A DNA stretch of 64,000 nucleotides from Rhynchopus sp. YZ270_cl-10 (taxonomy: Eukaryota; Euglenozoa; Diplonemea; Diplonemida; Diplonemidae). The notes under the pieces are model-generated. The model worked only from the letters and a program-made list of their open reading frames with translations. It was not told where the DNA came from and did no database searches. Position 1 is the stretch's first letter; each line of letters starts with the position of its first letter. Shown here piece after piece: positions 20,213 through 30,419 of this stretch. The translations under genes and the position numbers were made by a program. Location of the stretch: positions 1,364,001-1,428,000 of the forward strand of contig OZ037843.1 of assembly GCA_964035575.1 (NCBI GenBank), given 5' to 3'.

Positions 20213-20821
20213 AGTTTAGTATTGCTCTTCTTGCCTCGCCACTGTGCAGGGCTTGGAGTCTGCTGCTGGTTCTTTGACATGTTGTTATAGGAACATAGGT
20301 GGGGTAAAACACCGGAGGGGAATATTGTTGTTGCGGGCACCCGGATCTCCCCAGGAGGGGTAAAAACTAAGTGTGGGCTTTCAAAACTCTTAGGAGGGTT
20401 GTTACCCCTCCGATGGTTGTTGTCTTACTGTAATTGACAACATGTTATGGAAGCAGAACCTGGCGAGCACTCGAATAACGCAGGCTCGCCTCGAACGTAT
20501 GGTTATTGACTGGGCACGACTTGCAGGCTGTTGTCTCGTGGCGCTAACTCCTTCGCACTGCATGAGTGCTTCAGGCTAGACCTATGGGTCTGGGATGGTT
20601 TGAGGTTCTTTTCTCAGTTCAATCTTGAGGAATTACGAGAGTTGTTTTTCTATTTTTGCGACTTTGTGTTTTGCGTTGCAGTTTTTATTTTTATATATTT
20701 GAAGAATTGTTGGAATAGTGTAGTGGCCACCTGTGCAAGCTCCACTGTCCCTTAATTCACTTTTTGAACTTTGATACAGCCCCGCCAGCTCCTACGTCTT
20801 CAGATTTTGTTCGAGTTGTGT

Positions 20822-21015
20822 TGCAGGGGACATAAGAGTGGGAACTACCACTGAAGTGCCTTTTTGTATTTTATTTTTGAAATCCGAAGCTCACTTCGGA
20901 GTGACCTTCGAAAAGTGCCTTAGACAGTGACGTTCCTCCCCTTTTTCTTTTTTGAAATCCAGTGTCACGAAGTGATCTAGGATGCTTAGCATACACCGTG
21001 AACACGTTGGAGTTT
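20822..21015 (+). mobile_element. Fragment of the 63-kb TIR element
   Basis: AAGAGTGGGAACTACCACTG, TTTTGAAATCCGAAG, GTGACCTTCGAAAAGTGCC and GGATGCTTAGCATACAC follow the same order as the reverse complement of 63590-63795. One terminus is missing, so this is a truncated, non-autonomous copy. Confidence 0.6.
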
Positions 21016-21197
21016 ATTCTTTGGTACTTTAAAACGCTAATCCTCTATGTGCGTCGCAGGCTAACAAAGGAAGGTGCGTAGGATGACTTCACGTTCACCA
21101 TCTTCGATGCAGAAGTCTTTGTGGAAACCAGAGTGGGTGCACTGAACAATAACGAGTAGGTCACTTTTCTTTTCCAGTTGTACCATTTTTTTTGAAA

Positions 21198-22048
21198 AAC
21201 TTGGTCGTATTCATTTCTTTGTATTTTTGTATTGTGCAGGGTTCGAGGAAGTTGGTTCTTTCGAAATGACCCTGTCTGGGTCCTGAGAATGCTTCCACAC
21301 ACCTGGAGCCCTGGTTGTGCTGTGCTTGCAGCGTGCACAGAAGATACAAAGACGGTCGGAAACAACGGGTATACACACTGTTGTGGTCGTGGTCCTTTGT
21401 GTTGCTGCAGGCTGTGCGATTGTGAGGAGCCTCTTGCTGCTCTGTGCTGACGTGGTGTGGTGCACTCTTCGTCTGTGTCGGAGGAGCATGATGGGGTGCC
21501 CCGCCTTCATAGTACTGTACCTTGGTTCACTAGTGATACCATGTTATCTTGTGTCTTTTCTTGTTACTTTCCCCCTTCTTTCTTACTTCACCCACACCTC
21601 AATCCTCACATACGTGTCTGCAAAGACGCGTGCACCCCTCCGCTCCATATTTGCTCTCGTAGTTTAACAGAAGAACGGGGTTCGGAATGCTTCATGAAAA
21701 CGTGACGGCACCACCAGAAAACATTCATTTGTTGTCTCAGGATCTTCGTTGTGAGTTGTGAAAGACTTTTGCAAATCGTTAAAAAAAGCGTGCTAAAAGA
21801 AACACAACTAACGATCATAAAAAGCTCACTGTCTCAACCTTCGTGTTTGTCTTTCATTCTTTTGAAGCTTGAAGGATGTGTGTGCACGGGAGGCACGTTC
21901 ATCTGTCAAGGCTTCTTTCTTTCCTTTCCTTTGCTGGTATTCTATAAGTTTGCTTCACTATCGTTGATTCATCTTTAGTTTCTGTGTTGTTGACTTTTGG
22001 CTTTCGTGACGGAAGCACCTGGAACACACTGCTTTCTATTGTTCTTAG
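21198..22048 (+). repeat. Spacer block S, copy 3 of 3
   Basis: Third copy of the 0.9-kb inter-receptor block. Its middle part is replaced between about 21480 and 21580 (ACCTTGGTTCACTAGTGATA) relative to copies 1 and 2. Confidence 0.75.
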
Positions 22049-22254
22049 CTTGCCTAGAACACATACAGTCACGATCATAAGCCAACTTGTCTTCAGAACA
22101 TTGATCAGGAAACAAAAGCGCAGGCTGTCAGAGTCGTGCGCTTGTTTTTATTTAGTGCGTTTTATTTTGGTCGTGTTTCCAAAACCCCACACCCACAGCA
22201 TCCACCCCACATACTTTTGGCTTGTCTTGCATCCTCTCTGTCCCCTCACCCCAC

Positions 22255-22300
22255 CACACATCCCCAGACACTCTCTTCCCTTTTTGTACACCTCAGAACA
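22255..22300 (+). promoter_or_regulatory. Conserved leader with splice-acceptor-like end (gene 5)
   Basis: Identical to the gene 4 leader block, with the same distal leader upstream. The leader is intact although the gene it precedes is broken. Confidence 0.58.
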
Positions 22301-24095
22301 ATGGTGTCGTGCGGGATCCAGTCGCTGACAATACTGCTGTGTGTGGTGCTGATTCTGTCGACAGGTGCGATCATCGGTGGCTTCACTCTGTCAACATGGG
22401 ACGACCTTCTGGAGAAGGCACGTGACACAGGTGACGAGGGCTTTGGGATGTGTCTCGACAGTGGTACGGCGGACATTGAAACGGTCTCGGCACGCTACCT
22501 GCGCTCCGTTCTTGGCAACGTGGACACAGCAGTGAAGGAGTACCTGAAGGTGCCTGAGCAGCTCGTGGTCTCGATTGCCAACCTGGCGAAGGCACACCAC
22601 CCAAACGTCAGCACGAGCCCCGACTTTGCTAATATAATGCGTCCTGCAGTCATGTCTGCTTACAAGGCTGGTCTGGACTCTGGTGTTGCCTTGATCGGAT
22701 TCGAAGCGTACCCGTGGAGTGCGGTGCATCCTGTTCCCCTTCCTGAAGTGGTCTGACTCGAACGGCACGGAGTTCTGGACAATCACGTCGACAATTGAAC
22801 ACAGAACGATCCTGTGGTATTCAACCCTTCTTGTGCCGAGGACGTCTGTGATGGATACGATTGATGCGTCGACGAATGCAATCCGTGCGAAGGTGGCATC
22901 AGACCTGTCCTCTGCAGACGCACAGAAGGAGGATGCGGTGACTGTGATGGTGATTGTGACGGCTGTTGCGGTGATCGGACTTCTTGCCATTGCTGTTGTG
23001 TTCACACGCTACATCACGTCACCTCTGCTGAAGCTTGGGAGTGAGATGGCAAGTGTGGCTGTGATGGACCTGGAGGCTGTGGACACGGGCCGTGCAGTGT
23101 CGCAGCTGAGTGAAGTGGGGATGATGCAGCGCAGCTTTGTTACCATGGTGGCGAACCTGGTGGAGTACCGGAACTACATGCCGCAGAGTGTGCTTGTCAA
23201 CGACAGCGACAAAGAGGAAGTGTCCGAGACGGATTCTACACAGGACATGAAGTCGCAGTCAGGCTTGTCTAATTCACGTGCTTCACCTAGTACAGTTGTT
23301 ACGATGCAAAACCAGAAGGCACTGCTGCGTGTGGAAGGGATGAAGAAGAAGAAGGTGTCGCTGGCACACATGAACGTCGTGTCGTGGCACCCCTTCATCA
23401 AGAAGCACAAGGACGCAGAGGTGCTCTCCGCACACGCAGGTGTGATTGAGAGGATCCTGACAGCAGTGCAGCACAACAAGGGTGTGTGCGACACGTTTGC
23501 TGGCGACAAGATGCTTGCCACCTTCAACGCCTTTGTTCCGAAGTCGTCACACAGTGTTTCCTGTGTGAAGGCTGCACACGAAGCAGCAACAGCACTTGGT
23601 GATGTGCACACGATCTCGTATGGGTGCACGACAGGCGAGGCACGTGTCGGGAACATGGGTTGCAACGGGATGAAGAAGGTGTCGATTCTTTCGCAGTCCA
23701 TGTCGTGGGTGGTTGTGCTTGAGCGTTGGAACAAGAAGGAGAAGCTGCCTGGTGTAATCGACCGCAACGTGTCACGTGAGGCGGAGGGACAAGTGGTGCT
23801 CCGTTGTGCAGGTGCTGTGCTGTACGAGAAGTTCAGTGAGAACGCCCAGACTGTGTTTGCTGTGAAGGGTCTGTGCAGCAGCGAAAACGAGGAGTGGATG
23901 TACCAGCTGGAGTCTGCCTCAAACAACCCGCACGCACTGTGGAACGAGGTCTTCGAGCACATCATCAAACAGGACTTTGAGAAGGCGTCTTCTCTGCTGG
24001 ACAGCGTCGCTCAGGACCAACGCACACCTTACGAAGAGCTTATGGGCTATGTGCGGCACAAGGCTTATGCACCGTTCGTTGTGGTCATGCACTGA
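22301..24095 (+). pseudogene. Receptor 5: internally deleted pseudo-cyclase receptor
   Basis: The first about 145 codons match receptor 4 (type B ectodomain start, EAYPWSAVHPVP). The sequence then jumps straight to the FLKWSDSNGTEFW segment that lies 815 bp further on in receptor 4 (equivalent positions 18031-18845). 815 is not a multiple of three, so the N-terminal frame ends at 22756 after 151 codons, and the C-terminal half (TM2, HAMP-like, linker, cyclase-like domain, tail) is open in another frame to 24095. No microhomology is evident at the junction. A downstream start at 22719 could in principle give a 458-aa protein without TM1 and most of the ectodomain. The linker resembles receptor 2, and HPFIKKHKD is shared with receptor 8. 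The remaining coding sequence is undegraded, so the deletion looks recent. Confidence 0.9.
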
Positions 24096-24892
24096 GTTGA
24101 GTTTGATTGCCATTTACTCTTGAAGGGGAAACATTTTTGTGAAAGCATGTTCATAGCAGCAATATTAGCTAGAGAATGCGCATCATGTGGATAATGCGCA
24201 TAATTGTGTTATGCGCATGTTTTTTTTGTTGATTGTGTGTTTTTTTTATGTCATGAGCAGACAACAAAACAAAAGTGGATGCGCCGAAAAAATATGAGCA
24301 TGAGAATTTGTGTTTTTTACACAATTTGCGCATGATGCGCATTCTGTATCTCTGTAATGTTTGTGTCGTGTATTTTTGTAATGCAGATGTCACAGACGTC
24401 GTGCCACACCTTCAGCATGAAGCGGAAGTACACACCCCCGATGCACGATGATCGAATGGTGTTTTGGGTGGTGTTTCTGTTTGCTCATAGTTGGGATGCT
24501 CTGTGAAGAGGGAGGGTTGTTTTCACAAGCTCTGAGTGGCTCTCTATGTTTTGAGGAGTTTGTTGTACTTCATATTTCATGTGGCCGAAACCAGCTATTC
24601 AGCCTCCACTGGCCGTATTCTGAAGTGTTCATTTGTTGGGCGTAACTTCATTTCGAGACGTAGAGCTTTTGCCAATAATATTTCTTCAAAGCGTTCGTGA
24701 GAGCCGTAAAACTGGCAACATGTAATCTGTGGTGGTCAAAAGTACAAAATTCGACAAAGCATTTACTGGGTGTGTGTTATACTGGGACAATGTGGTCTGA
24801 TCACTCTTCAGACCACCTGCACGCCATCTAAAAATTTCCGCCTGCGGAGCAGTTTGTCCGCGAGCGAAGCGAACATGTTTTGTGGGCTCGAG

Positions 24893-25183
24893 GTGTGTGT
24901 ACAGTGTGTACAGTGTGTACAGTGTGTACAGTGTGTACAGTGTGTACAGTGTGTACAGTGTGTACAGTGTGTACAGTGTGTACAGTGTGTACAGTGTGTA
25001 CAGTGTGTACAGTGTGTACAGTGTGTACAGTGTGTACAGTGTGTACAGTGTGTACAGTGTGTACAGTGTGTACAGTGTGTACAGTGTGTACAGTGTGTAC
25101 AGTGTGTACAGTGTGTACAGTGTGTACAGTGTGTACAGTGTGTACAGTGTGTACAGTGTGTACAGTGTGTGCAGTGTGTACAG
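24893..25183. repeat. 9-bp minisatellite, unit GTGTACAGT, about 32 copies
   Basis: About 290 bp of perfect GTGTACAGT repeats with one GTGTGCAGT variant near the end. All six frames are open through it only because the unit is 9 bp, so the frames are not genes. The flanking GTGGGCTCGAGGTGTGTGTA matches the family sequence at about 30800-30826, where a single GTGTGTACAGTGG is present. This looks like local expansion from that seed. Confidence 0.9.
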
Positions 25184-25479
25184 CACGAGGTACCACAGCA
25201 GGACCTCACAAGCTCCGTAAGCTCCCTCTCGCAGCCTCTTGTGTCTCACGGAGACTATCATGCATCACCCAACTTTGTTTTTGTAGTTTTAGTTTGCTTT
25301 GAGATGGCGTGGGGGATTCATGCTTACCCCACACAGGTGCTCCTCTGCATCTGACACTCCCTGGGTCGCGTCTTGTTGTATTGTTTTGGGTGGTGTTTCC
25401 GTTTGCTCTTAATTTGTTTTTGTACTTTAATTTGCCTTGAGATGTGGGGATGTACTATTACACCCTCACGGATCAGTGG

Positions 25480-25567
25480 TCCTCTGCATCTGACACGCCC
25501 TGCAGCGTCGTATGAGTGGCTCCGTGTCACTCCGCAGCACTGCAGTGTCCTGCTCTCAAGAGTTTGT
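25480..25567 (+). repeat. Family E repeat
   Basis: Starts GTGGTCCTCTGCATCTGACA, continues through GAGTGGCTCCGTGTCACTCC and ends TGTCCTGCTCTCAAGAGTTT. Near-identical copies lie at 30829-30918 and 36763-36853, and diverged ones at 58846-59035 and 59114-59227. The inverted halves can fold. No assignable function. Confidence 0.65.
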
Positions 25568-25824
25568 GTTTCGTTTTTTGATATTGGCAACACATGTCTT
25601 CCGACATTTGAATTTCTACACCGTTTTATTATAATACAGCTAAAGTTCAGGGAACTCCAACTTCTGGGCAAACAGTTGTCGGACAGGTGAGTAGCGACAC
25701 CTCCCTTTGCCAGCTATCTGAAGCTGAAGCTGAAGCAAGCCGCGCTATCGGCTCTACGACTGGTTCAGTGTGCAGTATATTTACTTTTCATCGTCCCCCC
25801 TTTTTTATATATATTTACTTTTTA

Positions 25825-25987
25825 CAAAACACATGTGCATTTCTAATGAAGTTTTTAGTAACACGAGTCATTTTTTTCCTCCCGTGCTCTCACACACACA
25901 CATTACATACACAATGTCACATCGGGAAAATTGTCATTTTTTCGCTCTTATCTTATTTTGAGCAGCGTTTCGCGAATTTCAAAAAAA
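25825..25987 (+). repeat. Family F repeat
   Basis: ACATGTGCATTTCTAATGAA, then ACGAGTCATTTTTTTCCTCC, CACACATTACATACACAATG, GAGCAGCGTTT and a terminal A-run. Related copies are at 30145-30302, 54503-54635 and 54819-54965. Non-coding. Confidence 0.6.
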
Positions 25988-26529
25988 AACAAGTAATTGC
26001 TATCGGAAAAAAAAACGGGGTGTGATGTGGAACTCCATCCTGTAGAAATAATCTACAACACGCCCAGCATTCTGCTCTTCTGCAGGTATGCTAACGCTCT
26101 TCGTACGCTGCCAGACCCACTGGGACGCCAGCATCTGAAACGTTCAAGAAGAGGGGGCTGTCCTCTTCGTCCAGCACCATCTGCTCGACAGCGTTGTTGG
26201 ACGTCGGCTCGGCAGGCTCGGCGTGTTCCAGCTCGTTTTTGTCCACAGGCTCCCCACATTGTCGTCGTCGTTGGAGCAGTGCGGAAGGAACACAGAACGC
26301 ACAGACTACAACACATCGATCACACCAGGCGCATCAGCACCTCCAGCAAATCGCCAGGATGCTACGGTGGTTTCGAAAATCGCGCGGAGTTTTCCACAGC
26401 ACACCCGTTTTTCCTTAGCAATTACTTGTCCTTGTTGTTACTGTTGTTTTCAACCACCTTCCTTCAACCCTTGTAGGGATCAGTTGTAATTATTTTCGCG
26501 AAAACATGAAATTATACATTTCAAGAGAA
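25988..26529 (+). repeat. Family B repeat, copy 1
   Basis: Begins ACAAGTAATTGCTATCGG and runs through CTCTTCTGCAGGTATGC and the CGTCGTCGTTGGAGCAG region. A near-identical copy is at 45496-46038, and a third, interrupted copy at 63074-64000. One minus-strand frame reads DKNELEHAEPAEPTSNNAVE and continues with SPLFLNVSDAGVPVGLAAYE, which looks protein-like. The frame is short and the whole copy is not an intact gene. Confidence 0.65.
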
Positions 26530-27063
26530 CAAATTAAAAAGGGTCCTTATTTGCATTTTTGGGCTCCGCCCGTGCAGTGGTGGGGTCAATCTCGAAAATT
26601 GGACAATTTTTTGACTACTTAAATTTTGAGAAATATGAGCCCGGTTCCTTATACGTGGGGCCCATTTTCAGCTAAAATTTTCCTCAAAATCTGGTTTTGT
26701 AAAATTGACCCTTTCCCCCCCCCACATCGATTTCAATACTATACCTTACTTCACCTACGGTTACCCTTACAGGGGGGTGAAGGAAGGTAAGTTGACAAAT
26801 TAAAAAGGGTCCTTATTTGCATTTTTGGGCTCCGCCCGTGCAGTGGTGGGGTCAATCTCGAAAATTGGACAATTTTTTGACTACTTAAATTTTGAGAAAT
26901 ATGAGCCCGGTTCCTTATACGTGGGGCCCATTTTCAGCTAAAATTTTCCTCAAAATCTGGTTTTGTAAAATTGACCCTTTCCCCCCCCTACATCGATTTC
27001 AATACTATACCTTACTTCACCTACGGTTGCCCTTACAGGGGGGGGTGAAGGAAGGTAAGTTGA
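26530..27063 (+). repeat. Family A repeat, perfect-looking tandem pair (266 + 268 bp)
   Basis: Two adjacent copies (26530-26795 and 26796-27063) start CAAATTAAAAAGGGTCCTTA and end GGTGAAGGAAGGTAAGTTG, differing at only a few bases. The same unit follows family B again at 46039-46306, so A and B form one composite repeat in which A has been tandemly duplicated here. No ORF of note. Confidence 0.8.
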
Positions 27064-27292
27064 AAAGTGAAAATATGTGACTGAGTGTGGGTATGCCTTC
27101 ATGAATTAAGCTCTTCCCCCTACGCGCTTTCATCGCTGTTTTTCTATATCACCGCACCCTCCCCATTACATATGCACAGGCTTGGCAATACCTGATAGTA
27201 GGCAGGGGGGCGTAGTTTGTGGCTAAACTTTGTACGTGCGGCCTTGATTTGATTAGCACGAATTACCTTCGGGAAACTGATATCAACCACAC

Positions 27293-27338
27293 CACACATC
27301 CCCAGACACTCACTTCCCTTTCTGTACACCTCAGAACA
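27293..27338 (+). promoter_or_regulatory. Conserved leader with splice-acceptor-like end (gene 6)
   Basis: 46-bp block. About 80 bp further upstream (27213-27292) is nearly identical to the region upstream of receptor 1, unlike the other copies. Confidence 0.6.
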
Positions 27339-29969
27339 ATGGTGTCATGCGGGATCCAGTCGCTGACAATGCTGCTGTGTGTGGTGCTGATTCTGTCGAC
27401 AGGTGCGATCATCGGTGGCTTCACTCTGTCAACATGGGACGACCTTCTGGAGAAGGCACGTGACACAGGTGACGAGGGCTTTGGGATGTGTCTCGACAGT
27501 GGTACGGCGGACATCGAAACGGTCTCGGCACGCTACCTGCGCTCTGTTCTTGGCAACGTGGACACGGCAGTGAAGGAGTACCTGAAGGTGCCTGAGCAGC
27601 TCGTGGTCTCGCTTGCCAACCTGGCGAGGGCACACCACCCAAACGTCAGCACGAGCCCCACATTTGCGATTAATGTAATGAATCCTGCGATCGCCTCCGC
27701 TTATCAGGCAGGGAAGGACTCTGGGATTCGACAGATCAGTCACGAAACGTACCCGTGGTGTGCGGCACATCCTGTTCCGTGGAAGAGGGGTGACGGGTTT
27801 GCAGGGTGGGGCTCGCGGACCACGTACTTATCAGTCCCTGTTACTGCCGCTGTGCTGCCGACGAACGGGTCGCAGATTCCCGGAAAGTTGGAGATGGTCG
27901 ACCCGGTCACGAAAGAGCAAGGGCTCTCGGACTTTATCGTCTTTGGGGAAACAGATGCCCGCGGGGCCTTTCTGTATCCCACACATCCGTGCAACCCACG
28001 ACCAGTGTACGACAAGGGCGAGGTACGTGGGTGGTGCGTCCATAACTTTCTACGTATCCACCAACCGGGGTCCATCGGCGAAGTCGCCCGTGGCCACCAG
28101 CTCCACTTCCATGGTGCTAACGATCCACCCCTGTACCCTGCAGACACGCTTTTCTACGCTCCCGCTGTTGTAAATTGGGACACCATGAGGTGGGCGGTCA
28201 GTTACACATACACCCACCCAGATATGTACACGATGTACCCCAAGCAGGGCAAGCGTGTGGGTGCTGTCACCGCAGCTGTGACTGCGAAAGGGGTGACCGC
28301 AGTGGTGCGTGCACAGCTGCTCCCAAAGGACACGTCGCTGTACCTGGTGGAGGACAACCGTGTGTCTGGTGCAGTTGGATTACTTGTTGCGTACAACAGA
28401 GGACGGGAGCTCCGCATGGTGTATGAACGGAGTCCCATTGGTATCATGGGATACATGGCATACGGCATGAACATAACGAACCACTCGATGGAAGACGCGA
28501 CGTCGCACATCCCCTCAGTGATTGCAGAGCACGGGCGGTTTGTGTTCACACACCCGCAGAACTACAGAGACCTTGTGGAGAAGACAGAGGACTCCTTCCT
28601 GAAGTGGTCTGACTCGAACGGCACGGAGTTCTGGACAATCACGTCGACAATTGAACACAAAACAATCTTCTGGTATTCAACCCTTCTTGTGCCGAGGACG
28701 TCTGTGATGGATACGATTGATGCGTCGACGAATGCAATCCGTGCGAAGGTGGCATCAGATCTGTCCTCTGCAGACGCACAGAAGGAGGATGCGGTGACTG
28801 TGATGGTGATTGTGACGGCTGTTGCGGTCATCGGACTTCTTGCCATTGCTGTTGTGTTCACACGCTACATCACGTCACCTCTGCTGAAGCTTGGGAGAGA
28901 GATGGCAAGTGTGGCTGTGATGGACCTGGAGGCTGTGGACACGGGCCGTGCAGTGTCGCAGCTGAGTGAAGTGGGGATGATGCAGCGCAGCTTTGTTACC
29001 ATGGTGGCGAACCTGGTGGAGTACCGGAACTACATGCCGCAGAGTGTGCTTGTCAACGAGAGTGAGGAGGAGGAAGAACCCACAGAATCAGCCGAGTCGA
29101 AGTCCAAAACAAAGGGTGGGTCTGGTGACTCATCCCGTTCCCGTGCCACGGCCTCAATGGCACAGAGCTCAGAGGTGGTGCAGAACCAGAAGGCACTGCT
29201 GCGTGTGGAAGGGATGAAGAAGAAGAAGGTGTCTCTGGCACACATGAACGTCGTGTCGTGGCACGCCTTCATCAAGAAGCACAAGGACGCAGAGGTGCTC
29301 TCCGCACACGCAGGTGTGATTGAGAGGATCCTGACAGCAGTGCAGCACAACAAGGGTGTGTGCGACACGTTCTCTGGCGACAAGATGCTTGCCACCTTCA
29401 ACGCCTTTGTTCCGAAGTCGTCGCACAGTGTTTCCTGTGTGAAGGCTGCACACGAAGCAGCAACAGCACTTGGTGATGTGCACAAGATCTCGTATGGGTG
29501 CACGACAGGCGAGGCACGTGTCGGGAACATGGGTTGCAACGGGATGAAGAAGGTGTCGATTCTTTCGCAGTCCATGTCGTGGGTGGTTGTGCTTGAGCGT
29601 TGGAACAAGAAGCACAACCTTCCTGGTGTCATTGACCGCAACGTGTCACGTGAGGCGGAGGGACAGGTGGTGCTCCGTTGTGCAGGTGCTGTGCTGTACG
29701 AGAAGTTCAGTGAGAAGGTGCAGACTGTATTTGCTGTGAAGGGTCTGTGCAGCAGCGAAAACGAGGAGTGGATGTACCAGCTGGAGTCTGCCTCAAACAA
29801 CCCGCATGCACTGTGGAACGAGGTCTTCGAGCACATCATCAAACAGGACTTTGAGAAGGCGTCTTCTCTGCTGGACAGCGTCGCTCAGGACCAACGCACA
29901 CCTTACGAAGAGCTTATGGGCTATGTGGAGGCGAAGGCTTATGCACCGTACGTTGTGGCAATGCACTGA
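27339..29969 (+). CDS. Receptor 6: two-TM pseudo-cyclase receptor, ectodomain type C
   Basis: 876 aa. The ectodomain is a third type: SPTFAINVMNPAIASAYQAG, HETYPWCAAHPVPWKRGDG, TAAVLPTNGSQIPGKLEMVD, YPTHPCNPRPVYDKGEVRG and MVYERSPIGIMGYMAYGMN. It is shared most closely with receptor 7. The HPVPWKRGDGFAGWGSR motif is of the receptor 1/2 kind, so the ectodomain itself is patchwork. The linker is a distinct acidic/Lys-Ser version (NESEEEEEPTESAESKSK), found only here and in receptor 7. The cyclase-like domain begins HAFIKKHKD and shows the same catalytic losses as the rest. SEKVQTVFAVKG replaces SENAQTVFAVKG near the end. Confidence 0.93.
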   Translation: MVSCGIQSLTMLLCVVLILSTGAIIGGFTLSTWDDLLEKARDTGDEGFGMCLDSGTADIETVSARYLRSVLGNVDTAVKEYLKVPEQLVVSLANLARAHHPNVSTSPTFAINVMNPAIASAYQAGKDSGIRQISHETYPWCAAHPVPWKRGDGFAGWGSRTTYLSVPVTAAVLPTNGSQIPGKLEMVDPVTKEQGLSDFIVFGETDARGAFLYPTHPCNPRPVYDKGEVRGWCVHNFLRIHQPGSIGEVARGHQLHFHGANDPPLYPADTLFYAPAVVNWDTMRWAVSYTYTHPDMYTMYPKQGKRVGAVTAAVTAKGVTAVVRAQLLPKDTSLYLVEDNRVSGAVGLLVAYNRGRELRMVYERSPIGIMGYMAYGMNITNHSMEDATSHIPSVIAEHGRFVFTHPQNYRDLVEKTEDSFLKWSDSNGTEFWTITSTIEHKTIFWYSTLLVPRTSVMDTIDASTNAIRAKVASDLSSADAQKEDAVTVMVIVTAVAVIGLLAIAVVFTRYITSPLLKLGREMASVAVMDLEAVDTGRAVSQLSEVGMMQRSFVTMVANLVEYRNYMPQSVLVNESEEEEEPTESAESKSKTKGGSGDSSRSRATASMAQSSEVVQNQKALLRVEGMKKKKVSLAHMNVVSWHAFIKKHKDAEVLSAHAGVIERILTAVQHNKGVCDTFSGDKMLATFNAFVPKSSHSVSCVKAAHEAATALGDVHKISYGCTTGEARVGNMGCNGMKKVSILSQSMSWVVVLERWNKKHNLPGVIDRNVSREAEGQVVLRCAGAVLYEKFSEKVQTVFAVKGLCSSENEEWMYQLESASNNPHALWNEVFEHIIKQDFEKASSLLDSVAQDQRTPYEELMGYVEAKAYAPYVVAMH

Positions 29970-30144
29970 GGTTGCGTTTTACAGTTTTCGTCTTGGCGCT
30001 CCTAATGCAATTATTTTTGAACAACTTTTTGTCTCTGACTTACAGCGATGGCAGTGCAGGATGCGTACGCGTTTGAGAACTGAACTATGATTGCTTGGGG
30101 GTCCCCGATATGATCCGACGGAACACGTGTAAAATAATTTTTAT

Positions 30145-30302
30145 AAGACATGTGTGCATTTCTAGTGAAATTTTTCAGTATCCACGAGTCGTTTTTTCCC
30201 TCCCGTGCTCCCCATCTCTCGCACATACATTACATCTTCATCAGGAAAATTGTCAATTTTTCGTTCATTATTGTGAACAGCGTTTGGTGTTTTTCAAAAA
30301 AA
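30145..30302 (+). repeat. Family F repeat
   Basis: ACATGTGTGCATTTCTAGTG through TTTTTCGTTCATTATTGTGA to an A-run; related to 25825-25987, 54503-54635 and 54819-54965. Confidence 0.6.
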
Positions 30303-30419
30303 AAAGTGTGTGACTGAGTGTGGGGATGCGTTCAAGAATTAAACTCTTCCCCCCAAACCCCCTTTCATCTCTAGTTTTCTTTATCCAAACGTCGAGTGGA
30401 CGCGTAATAATTTTCGTTT

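Larger units (their letters stand above)
20213..22254. other. Spacer between receptor genes 4 and 5
   Basis: The shortest spacer. It holds a 3' flank with TTCTTGCCTCGCCACTGTGC, a fragment of the small TIR element also found at 63 kb (20822-21015), and spacer block S copy 3. No gene is seen. Confidence 0.5.
24096..27292. other. Spacer between receptor genes 5 and 6
   Basis: It holds AT-rich sequence with repeated ATGCGCAT motifs (24175-24345), the 9-bp minisatellite (24893-25183), a family E copy (25480-25567), a segment repeated at 31667 (25585-25730), family F (25825-25987), family B (25988-26529) and two tandem family A copies. I see no intact gene. Confidence 0.5.

Noticed and set aside
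24686-25354. Five overlapping frames of 112-194 codons over the 9-bp repeat.
   Set aside because: A 9-bp unit without a stop keeps all frames open; they are artefacts of the minisatellite.
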